From Candidatus Latescibacterota bacterium (lineage in GTDB: Bacteria > Krumholzibacteriota > Krumholzibacteriia > WVZY01 > JAKEHA01), in contig JAKEHA010000203.1 of NCBI GenBank assembly GCA_022615275.1, positions 1 to 8,108 of the forward strand: a DNA stretch of 8,108 nt. The letters are read 5' to 3'. Positions 1 through 6,089 of this stretch are shown here, piece by piece; positions within the stretch are counted from its first letter, which is position 1; each line of letters opens with the position of its first letter. Position numbers and translations under genes: made by a program. Below the pieces are notes generated by a model. The model was not told where the DNA came from, made no database searches, and saw only the letters and a list, made by a program, of their open reading frames with translations.

Positions 1-1499
1 AGCGGCTCGGCCGCGACCGCGCTGATCCAAGACCCCAGGTTCATCCAGCAAAACGCGCCGAAGACGACCAGCAGATACGTCGGCGTCACGTATTTCATAA
101 TGAAGCGGTAGAAACCCGGAATGCGGATGTGCGCGCCCTTGTGGGCGTACTTGAGCCCGCGGTCGACGCCGAAGATCCAGCTGAAGCAGATGATTTGCAC
201 CATCGCGAGCACGAAGATCAGGAAGGTCCCGACCCAGTCGTCGATGGTGGTCCAGAACAACCCGTCTTTGCTGAAGTACATTACCAGGAACGAGCCGATC
301 ACGCACACCGTCACCATGAGCATATTGGCGCCGCGGCGCGTCCACCCCAGCGACTCCTGGAAAAACGCGAGCGACGGCTGGTACATCGAGATCGAGCTGG
401 TGATGGCGGCGATGAACAGCATCAGGAACCAGACCGCGCCGATGAAATTGCCGAACGAACCCATGTGTGTGAACACGACCGGGAGCGTGGTGAAGCCGAG
501 GCCGAACGAACCGCCCTGCACGGCGCCGATCATGCCGGCCGTGCCCAGGAAGATGAACGCCGCGGTGATGGTGATCAACCCGCCGAAGCCCACTTCGAAC
601 AACTCGTTGGTGGACGACGCGGTCAGGCCCGACAGCACGACGTCGTCTTTCTTGCGCAGGTACGAGGCGTAGTTGATGATGACGCCGAAGCCCACCGAGA
701 GACTGAAGAAGATCTGCCCCGCCGCGGCCAGCCACGTCTGCGGATTCAAGAGCGCATCGAAGCTCGGGTTCCACATGTACGCGAGCCCGCTGATGACGTT
801 CTGGTCGGGGTGCGCGGGATCGGGAGTGCCGAGCGTCAACACGCGCGCCAGCACGATCAGCGCGCACACCGCCATCAGCGGCATGGCCCAGCTCACGAAG
901 CGCTCGATCCCCCTCGACACGCCACGATACACCAGCCAGATGTTGACCGAGAACGTGATGGTCCAGAACACGAAGGTCTGGATCGAGCCGCCGGCGATGA
1001 CGCCGTTGTTCGCCGTGCCGGTCAGGTCGTTGTAGAACTGCGACGCGCGCGCGGTTTGATCCGTGATGGGCGCGCTCGCATCGATACCGATGCCGCCCGT
1101 GAGGTAGTGCCAGAAATAACCCAGGCACCACGCCTCGATGTATGTGTAATAGAACGACACCGCGAGCGGAATCAGCACGCCGATCACGCCGAGGTAACGC
1201 GCGGTCGCGCCGCCGCCGATCACGCCCAGGATCGAGGGCGCGGAGCGAAATCCCTTCTGACCGCCGTATTTCCCCATCGTCCACTCGGCCCACCCGATCG
1301 GAATGCCGAGGAGGAGCAGCGCGCAGAAGTACGGGATCATGAACGCGCCGCCGCCGTTCTGCACGGCCTGGCCGGGGAAGCGCAGGAAATTGCCGAGTCC
1401 CACGGCCGAGCCCGCGACGGCCAGAATGATGCCGACGCGCGTGCCCCACTCCTGCTTGTCGACGACGTGGGTCGCGCCTTGATTCGTGTTGTTCGCCAT
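1..1499 (-). CDS. LeuT-like sodium:neurotransmitter symporter (NSS/SNF family), C-terminus cut by window edge
   Basis: This inner-membrane secondary transporter probably imports an amino acid with Na+. The ATG at 1499-1497 opens 499 visible codons; LeuT has about 519 residues, so only roughly the last helix is missing. TM1 carries GLGNFLRFP (residues 34-42), the family signature. By recalled alignment to LeuT, the Na1 ligands map to A32, N37, S266 (Thr in LeuT) and N298, and the Na2 set includes A364, T367 and S368. Substrate-site residues V114, Y118, F265, S268 and F271 match LeuT, while LeuT Asn21 is Ser31. E302 sits where LeuT has Glu290, which fits a chloride-independent transporter. A hydrophobic or small neutral amino acid is the likely substrate, but this is inference. 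A weak AGGG-type ribosome site lies about 5 bases upstream. The gene has its own predicted promoter and a leader of about 70 bases. Confidence 0.95.
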   Translation of the reverse strand, partial: MANNTNQGATHVVDKQEWGTRVGIILAVAGSAVGLGNFLRFPGQAVQNGGGAFMIPYFCALLLLGIPIGWAEWTMGKYGGQKGFRSAPSILGVIGGGATARYLGVIGVLIPLAVSFYYTYIEAWCLGYFWHYLTGGIGIDASAPITDQTARASQFYNDLTGTANNGVIAGGSIQTFVFWTITFSVNIWLVYRGVSRGIERFVSWAMPLMAVCALIVLARVLTLGTPDPAHPDQNVISGLAYMWNPSFDALLNPQTWLAAAGQIFFSLSVGFGVIINYASYLRKKDDVVLSGLTASSTNELFEVGFGGLITITAAFIFLGTAGMIGAVQGGSFGLGFTTLPVVFTHMGSFGNFIGAVWFLMLFIAAITSSISMYQPSLAFFQESLGWTRRGANMLMVTVCVIGSFLVMYFSKDGLFWTTIDDWVGTFLIFVLAMVQIICFSWIFGVDRGLKYAHKGAHIRIPGFYRFIMKYVTPTYLLVVFGAFCWMNLGSWISAVAAEP

Positions 1500-1577
1500 T
1501 TGTCCCTACTTGGAAGGAGGAAAACGCCGACGCGCGCGGGTCCCAGATCCGCTGCGCGACACGAGGTTCGGGTGCCG

Positions 1578-1606
1578 ATGGTATCGGCGCGGGGGGGGTG
1601 GGTCAA
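1578..1606 (-). promoter_or_regulatory. Predicted sigma70-type promoter of the symporter gene with a C8 tract in the spacer
   Basis: On the minus strand TTGACC (1606-1601) and TACCAT (1583-1578) are separated by exactly 17 bases. The match is 5/6 to the -35 and 4/6 to the -10 consensus. The spacer contains eight consecutive C residues (G8 on the plus strand, 1591-1598). The predicted start of transcription is near 1571, about 70 bases before the symporter ATG. This is a motif match by eye, without experimental support. Confidence 0.45.
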
Positions 1607-1625
1607 CGACCACTTTCAAGCCGGG

Positions 1626-2462
1626 TCAGGGTCGTCGGCGCCGGCGGCCATGCACGCGTGCGCGTCGCATCGCTGCCCCGTCGTTCGCGACCGCGCCGGA
1701 CGGCTCCCACGACGCCGGATCGACGCGATAGTAGCGCGCGAGCGTGTCGTACAACGCCGCGTATTCCCGGCGCAGCGCCAGCGGCCGTTCGAAGAAACTC
1801 TCCGTGACGACGGCGAAGAACTCGGCAGGATCGCCGGCGCCGTAGCGGTCGATCAGCGTGCGGCGTCCGGACGCCGCCGCTCTCTCGAAGGACTCGTACG
1901 CCTCGTTGAACACGCGCGCCCAATCGTCGCGTTGCGCGCGGCCTTCGAGCCTGGGCATGCCGTCCATGACGCCGTTCTCCATGTCGAGCTGGTGCGCGAA
2001 CTCGTGCAAGACGACGTTGTAGCCCGCGCGCCCGGTCGACGCGTATTCGACCGCGTCCTCCCAGGAGAGAATGACCACGCCGAGCTCCCACGATTCGCCC
2101 GAGCGGTCTTCCTTGTATTCGCTGACGATGGCGCCGTCGGGCTCTTCGACGTCGGCGTAGAAGACGGACGGATAGACGAGGATGGTGACGAGATCGGGAT
2201 AGTAGTTCGTCTCACGATTGAGGATGAGCAAACACGCTTGCGCCGCGACGGTCACGCGAATCTCGTCGGTCATTTCGAGACCGTCGCACCCTTCGAAGTG
2301 CTTCTCGGCCAGAAAGACGTGTATGTGGCCGTGGAGCTGCGCGCGCAGTTCCTCCGGAACGCGGCGATACACGGGCACGTTATTGCCGAGAATGCGTTCC
2401 CACTCGGCGGGAACCGGCTGGGCGCGCAGTCGCGGCCGTTTTCGCTTCTTCAAGAACGACAA
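1626..2462 (-). CDS. mtfA: MtfA-type zinc metallopeptidase (peptidase family M90)
   Basis: This is a cytosolic zinc peptidase of 278 residues, close to the 265 of E. coli MtfA. E. coli MtfA is an aminopeptidase that binds the repressor Mlc and so affects the glucose PTS gene ptsG; whether that role applies here is unknown. The zinc motif HEFAHQLD lies at residues 153-160 (H153, E154, H157), and the third ligand is probably E214 in DPAEFFAV. The core from about residue 20 to 250 looks complete. The last 15 or so residues are very Arg-rich (HGRRRRRP at the end) and are probably a lineage-specific tail. The start is TTG at 2462-2460, chosen because AAGAGGAG lies 8 bases upstream and no ATG occurs before residue 64, already inside the fold. 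The N-terminus is basic (KKRKRPRLR) with no signal peptide. No partner such as Mlc or a PTS gene is visible nearby. Confidence 0.9.
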   Translation of the reverse strand: MSFLKKRKRPRLRAQPVPAEWERILGNNVPVYRRVPEELRAQLHGHIHVFLAEKHFEGCDGLEMTDEIRVTVAAQACLLILNRETNYYPDLVTILVYPSVFYADVEEPDGAIVSEYKEDRSGESWELGVVILSWEDAVEYASTGRAGYNVVLHEFAHQLDMENGVMDGMPRLEGRAQRDDWARVFNEAYESFERAAASGRRTLIDRYGAGDPAEFFAVVTESFFERPLALRREYAALYDTLARYYRVDPASWEPSGAVANDGAAMRRARVHGRRRRRP

Positions 2463-2470
2463 AACCGTGG

Positions 2471-2478
2471 CTCCTCTT
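2471..2478 (-). promoter_or_regulatory. Ribosome binding site of mtfA
   Basis: AAGAGGAG on the minus strand is a strong Shine-Dalgarno sequence placed 8 bases before the TTG codon. It decides the start of the peptidase gene, which otherwise lacks an upstream ATG. Confidence 0.75.
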
Positions 2479-2485
2479 CACGCAC

Positions 2486-2515
2486 AGCGTAGCAAGGAAT
2501 CACGGTGTCGTTGAA
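2486..2515 (-). promoter_or_regulatory. Possible promoter of mtfA
   Basis: TTCAAC (2515-2510) and TACGCT (2491-2486) are spaced by 18 bases on the minus strand, in the 69-base gap before mtfA. The -10 is embedded in TTGCTACGCTG, very like TTGCTACACTG in the promoter of the next gene upstream. The match to consensus is moderate, and the leader would be only about 17-20 bases. Confidence 0.35.
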
Positions 2516-2531
2516 GCGCCGTTTCGGGGCG

Positions 2532-3383
2532 TTAGCGGTACAACGCCTTGATGGAACCCCACGTCTTGCGTTCGACCGAGACCGGGCTCGCATCCACCTC
2601 GAGGTGGTACATGCCCGCCTGTTCAACGCCGCCCGTGCTCGACGAGTAGCGAAGGAGAATCGCCGCGATCTCCGTCGCCGAAAGCAAGCCGGCGTCCACG
2701 ACACCGTCGTCCACATCCACGAGGGTTGTCTCCTGCGGACCCAACGTGCCGCTGAAGAGGAGCGACCATGCGAGCGCGCCCGACGCCGGACTGCCTGGAT
2801 AGACGTCCGTCGGGTCGAGCGCGATCTCGGCGGTCGCGCCCTCGAGCAGGACGTTCATCGCCGTCGCGTTGGGATTGGTCACTTCGAGCACGGCACCGTA
2901 GTTGGCGTCGTCGCGCCAATGCACGCGCGGTCCCGAAACCGGTGGGCACGGACTCGGGCCGGGCGGAATCTGCGACGGCGGGTAGGGCGAGAAACACACA
3001 TCGGAGATCGTCAGTCGGCCCCCGTCCGCGTCGAGCGGAAGATAGGTGTTCGCGTCGAACACCAGCGGCACGTCCTCCCCGGCGGGGACGTTGTTCAAGC
3101 CGAAGGTCACCTGATAGGACGTCGGCAATACGATGAATATGCGAGGGGGACCGCTGGTCTTCCCGGCGGGATCGATGAACACGCCGGTGAGCAGGTCGAT
3201 GTTGGTCTCGACCGTGAAGGTGACCGACTGCGAAGGCGGGTCACCGCCACCACCGCCTCCATCGGAGGCGAGCAGGACGCCGACGATGGGATATGCCAGG
3301 CCGCAGCCGATTGAAACGAGAGAGCCGGTGAGCACTGCGTATTCCAGCCAGCGCCGGAATCGGGGAGCGGATATGTCGAACAT
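2532..3383 (-). CDS. Unrecognised exported protein with an N-terminal membrane anchor
   Basis: I do not recognise this 283-residue protein. A short basic N-terminus (RFRRW, residues 8-12) leads into a hydrophobic stretch at about 15-39, which should act as an uncleaved anchor or signal sequence. A run of six Gly (42-47) then looks like a linker. The remainder is rich in alternating hydrophobic and polar residues, as in beta-sandwich domains, with a Pro-rich loop at about 133-148 bracketed by C130 and C146, a possible disulfide outside the cytoplasm. The C-terminus ends in KALYR. The ATG at 3383-3381 is chosen because AGAGG lies about 9 bases upstream and because the hydrophobic segment then sits at a normal signal position; an in-frame start 32 codons earlier would put extra Arg- and Cys-rich sequence ahead of it and overlap the leader hairpin. 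Cys27 is inside the hydrophobic segment but the lipobox is poor. The gene is transcribed alone from a strong-looking promoter. Confidence 0.75.
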   Translation of the reverse strand: MFDISAPRFRRWLEYAVLTGSLVSIGCGLAYPIVGVLLASDGGGGGGDPPSQSVTFTVETNIDLLTGVFIDPAGKTSGPPRIFIVLPTSYQVTFGLNNVPAGEDVPLVFDANTYLPLDADGGRLTISDVCFSPYPPSQIPPGPSPCPPVSGPRVHWRDDANYGAVLEVTNPNATAMNVLLEGATAEIALDPTDVYPGSPASGALAWSLLFSGTLGPQETTLVDVDDGVVDAGLLSATEIAAILLRYSSSTGGVEQAGMYHLEVDASPVSVERKTWGSIKALYR

Positions 3384-3430
3384 GGCGTCGCCTCTGGGAG
3401 AAGCCGCCGAACAGCGCGGGGTGCACTGCG

Positions 3431-3452
3431 GTGCGGACCGAAGCGTCCGCAC
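3431..3452 (-). promoter_or_regulatory. Perfect 8-bp hairpin in the leader of the exported-protein gene
   Basis: GTGCGGAC (3431-3438) and GTCCGCAC (3445-3452) are exact reverse complements around a 6-base loop. The element lies between the predicted transcription start (near 3463) and the ATG at 3383. There is no T-run after it on the minus strand, so it is not a typical intrinsic terminator. It could be a leader RNA structure, an operator dyad, or a weak terminator for the gene ending at 3519. Confidence 0.5.
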
Positions 3453-3469
3453 GGTACGATTCGCGCGCC

Positions 3470-3498
3470 AGTGTAGCAACGCGCGTGGTTAGTGTCAA
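3470..3498 (-). promoter_or_regulatory. Near-consensus sigma70-type promoter
   Basis: On the minus strand a perfect TTGACA (3498-3493) is followed after exactly 17 bases by TACACT (3475-3470). This is the best promoter match in the window. Transcription should start near 3463, giving a leader of about 80 bases before the exported-protein gene. Its position 20 bases beyond the stop codon of the upstream MgtC-like gene suggests the two genes are separate transcription units. Confidence 0.7.
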
Positions 3499-3518
3499 CG
3501 ATTCCATTCACGCGCGAA

Positions 3519-4693
3519 CTAGCGCGCGACGAACAAGAGCGAGAGTGCGGCGCCCGCCGCGATGACGAGAGCGGTGGGAAGGACGCGCGCGGACAGAGGC
3601 CGGCTCCCCACCCACCACACCAGCCCCGTCTTCACGAGCGTGTTCGCGAGCACCGCGATGGTGATCGCGGTGATGGCGGTGGAACCCGTGGCGTGGTCGG
3701 CTTCGCGCGCCATCGAGAGGGTGATGGCGTCGACGTCGGTCAAACCCGCGAGCGCGGCCACGACGTACACCGCGCGTTCGCTCACGAGCTCCCGCGCGCG
3801 ATTGACCAGCACCGCGACCGTTGCGAACACGAGCGCGAACTTGATGGCGAACGACAGGCTGAACGGGCTCTTCAAGCGCAGCGACTCCGCGGCCGCCGGC
3901 ACCTGGACGCCGGCCCGGTGGCTCACGGCGGCGCCGCCCGCGGCGACCAGTGCCATGACGCCCATGGGCGCCACCAGCCGTATCGCGAGCGTCGGGTTGA
4001 CGACGAAGGCTTCGACGATGACGCGCACGAACATCACCGCCCACGAGAGCAGGATGCCGCTCGCGAGCGTCGCGCTCACGCCGGCTCCGTCCGCGTCTTG
4101 GCTACGCCGCGACAACGAGAGTGTCACCGCGGTCGACGACACCAGCCCGCCCGCGAGCCCCGTGACCGCCGTGCCGCGGCGAGGTCCGAGCCAGCGTGCG
4201 ACCACGTAGCCCAGGAGCGAGAGGCCCGCGATCAGAATCACGAGCCACGTCATCGGGTACGGGTTGATCACGCCCCATGGATCGACGGGGTGGCGCGGCA
4301 CCACCGGCAACACGATGAAGATGACGATCAGGAGCTTGAGCGCGGCGAAGATGTCATCCCAGCCGATGCGCTCGACGACACCGTGCAGGACCTGCCGAAA
4401 CGCGAGTACCGCGGAGGTCGCGATGGCGAGCGCCACCGCGAGCTGCGGATAGCCGAAGAGCGCCATGCCGCCGAGGAGATACGCGACCAGCGCGGCGAAC
4501 TCGGTCGTCAGCCCGAACGCGCCGGGCACGGACCGCACGTGCGAACGGTACCCTTCCAGGATGAACACGGCGCACACGATCCCGATACCGACGAAGAGCA
4601 GCGGTTCTCGCGCTCGATGCCGATCAGGGCACCGATCAGGAGGGCGATGACGAAACGGACCAGGGTGGTATCCACGCGCCCATCATAACCCAT
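3519..4693 (-). pseudogene. MgtC/SapB-DUF4010 membrane protein, frame-disrupted with an apparent N-terminal deletion
   Basis: The locus resembles the two-domain MgtC/SapB plus DUF4010 inner-membrane proteins of roughly 400-430 residues, whose function is not settled. An ATG at 4693-4691 encodes LVRFVIALLIGALIGIERE (residues 11-29), the usual start of the MgtC domain. The rest of the family sequence is in another minus-strand frame, from EPLLFVG at about 4607 to the TAG at 3519-3521. Features recognised there are LKLLIVIFIVLPVVP, PWGVINPYP, GLVSSTAVTLSLSRR, LTDVDAITLSMA and NTLVKTGLVWW, with about nine hydrophobic helices in all. The conserved stretch containing AG(L/I)RTFALVALLG, expected just after the IERE motif, is absent from all frames. 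Joined, the pieces give about 391 residues, so some 25-40 residues seem lost. A GTG at 4675-4673 could also be the start. A true pseudogene or a sequencing/assembly deletion fits; a truncated protein starting at GTG 4577 is possible but would lack the first helices. Confidence 0.75.
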
Positions 4694-4702
4694 TCGCGCG
4701 CC

Positions 4703-4732
4703 TTGCGCTGCGGTGCGCCCGCTTCGTATACT
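4703..4732 (+). promoter_or_regulatory. Predicted promoter of the amidohydrolase gene
   Basis: TTGCGC (4703-4708) and TATACT (4727-4732) are separated by 18 bases. The -10 matches 5/6 and the -35 3/6 of the sigma70 consensus. Transcription would start near 4739, giving a leader of about 50 bases. The region is the 94-base divergent gap shared with the MgtC-like gene. Confidence 0.45.
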
Positions 4733-4787
4733 GGGCGCTCGTTCGCGCGCCCCAGCAACGGCGCGCTTCCAACCCGGGGGTTTGTCC

Positions 4788-6089
4788 ATGCGCACTTGGA
4801 TCTTGGTCATCGCAGCACTGCTCGCGTTCGCTCCGCGCGCCGACGCGCGCACCATCGTGCACGCCGGCCGTTTGATTGACGGCGTCGCGAGCGCTCCGCG
4901 CGAGCGCGTGTCGATCGTGGTCGACGAAGGCCGCATCGTCGAGGTGGTGGCCGGTTTCGTGAACACGGGCGCGGGCGACGAAGTCGTGGACCTCTCGGAC
5001 CACACCGTGCTGCCCGGCCTGATGGACATGCACACGCACCTCGCCTTCGAGCTTTCGCGCACGTCGTACATGGACGAGTTCGTGATGAACCCGACCGACG
5101 TCGCCATCCGCTCCACGCACTACGCGAGGCTCACCCTCATGGCCGGTTTCACCACGGTGCGCGACCTGGGCGACGACGGCATGACGACGGTCGCGCTGCG
5201 CAAAGCGATCGCGACCGGCTTCGCAGTGGGGCCGCGCATTTACACCGCGGGGAAATCGATCGCGACCACCGGCGGTCACGCCGACCCCACCAGCGGTTGG
5301 TGCCAGGCACTCGCGGGCGATCCGGGCCCGCGCGAGGGCGTGGTGAGCGGCGTCGACGACGCGCGCAAGGCGGTGCGTCAGCGCTACAAGGACGGCGCGG
5401 ATCTCATCAAGATCACGGCCACGGGGGGCGTGTTGAGCATGGCGTCGAGCGGCGACAACGCGCAATTCTCCGACGACGAACTCGCGGCCATCGTGGCCAC
5501 CGGGAAGGACTACGGGTTCGGCGTGGCCGCGCACGCGCACGGTGCCGAGGGAATGCTGCGCGCGGTCAACGCCGGCGTGGCGTCGATCGAGCACGGCACC
5601 TATATGAACGACGAGATCATGCGAGCGATGAAGAAGAAGGGGACGTACTACGTGCCGACCATCCTCGCCGGGGTCACGGTGGCCGAGCTGTCGAAGGAGG
5701 AGAACTATCTTCCCGCCGTCGTGCGGCCGAAGGCGGCCCGCATCGGACCGCAGATCAAGGACACGTTCACGAAGGCGTACAAGTCCGGGGTCAAGATCGC
5801 GTTCGGGACCGACACCGGGGTTTCCAAGCACGGCGAGAACGCGCGCGAGTTCGAATTGATGGTCGAGTGCGGCATGCCGCCGATGACGGCGATCCAGGCC
5901 GCTACCATGGAAGCGGCCAGGCTCCTGCGCATCGACGACCGCCTGGGATCGATCGAGAAGGGGAAGATCGCCGACTTGGTCGCGGTGAAAGAGGACCCGC
6001 TCGCGAACATTTCGACGCTGAAAGACATTCGCTTCGTGATGAAGGACGGCGTGGTTTACAAGCTCGACGGCGCCGCGGTCGCGCGCTAG
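4788..6089 (+). CDS. Secreted metal-dependent amidohydrolase (COG1228, imidazolonepropionase/Xaa-Pro-dipeptidase-like)
   Basis: This exported TIM-barrel hydrolase has 433 residues and probably cleaves an amide bond in a dipeptide or related compound. A signal peptide (hydrophobic about 4-16, likely cut after ADA at 18-20) sends it to the periplasm or outside. PGLMDMHTHL (76-85) gives metal ligands H82 and H84. K208 in DLIKIT is the likely carboxylated bridging lysine; H249, H269 (IEHG) and D342 (FGTDTG) complete a binuclear site. GGH at 162-164 is also typical of this subgroup, which contains characterised Xaa-Pro and Xaa-Arg dipeptidases; the substrate cannot be read from sequence. The C-terminal GSIEKGKIADLVAV (387-400) is the usual beta-domain closure. 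The ATG at 4788 is preferred over one at 4713 because it places the signal peptide at the N-terminus; 4713 would also lie inside the predicted promoter. Its TAG overlaps the stop codon of the convergent kinase gene. Confidence 0.93.
   Translation: MRTWILVIAALLAFAPRADARTIVHAGRLIDGVASAPRERVSIVVDEGRIVEVVAGFVNTGAGDEVVDLSDHTVLPGLMDMHTHLAFELSRTSYMDEFVMNPTDVAIRSTHYARLTLMAGFTTVRDLGDDGMTTVALRKAIATGFAVGPRIYTAGKSIATTGGHADPTSGWCQALAGDPGPREGVVSGVDDARKAVRQRYKDGADLIKITATGGVLSMASSGDNAQFSDDELAAIVATGKDYGFGVAAHAHGAEGMLRAVNAGVASIEHGTYMNDEIMRAMKKKGTYYVPTILAGVTVAELSKEENYLPAVVRPKAARIGPQIKDTFTKAYKSGVKIAFGTDTGVSKHGENAREFELMVECGMPPMTAIQAATMEAARLLRIDDRLGSIEKGKIADLVAVKEDPLANISTLKDIRFVMKDGVVYKLDGAAVAR
6086..6089. other. 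Shared CTAG: overlapping stop codons of two convergent genes
   Basis: The palindrome CTAG supplies TAG to the amidohydrolase at 6087-6089 on the plus strand and TAG to the kinase at 6088-6086 on the minus strand. The two coding regions overlap by four bases, so there is no intergenic terminator space and the mRNA ends must overlap into the opposite gene. Confidence 0.9.

Noticed and set aside
129..2492. Open reading frame of 787 codons on the plus strand.
   Set aside because: It lies opposite the symporter and mtfA, both with clear family motifs. Its product is low-complexity, rich in Arg, His, Asp and Glu, as expected for the antisense of GC-rich genes.
2516..2531. Short CGCC/GGCG hairpin just after the stop of the exported-protein gene as a terminator.
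   Set aside because: The stem is only about 4-6 bp with a mismatch or wobble and has no T-run on the minus strand.
3297..3383. Lipoprotein signal in the exported protein (Cys27).
   Set aside because: Ser occupies the -3 position and the hydrophobic stretch continues after the Cys, so a membrane anchor fits better.
4577..4640. Programmed ribosomal frameshift joining the two halves of the MgtC-like gene.
   Set aside because: No slippery heptamer is visible near the junction, and a conserved segment is missing, which a frameshift alone cannot explain.
3492..4688. Plus-strand open frame of 398 codons opposite the MgtC-like gene.
   Set aside because: The product is Arg/His/Glu-rich without recognisable domains, and the opposite strand encodes obvious DUF4010 helices.
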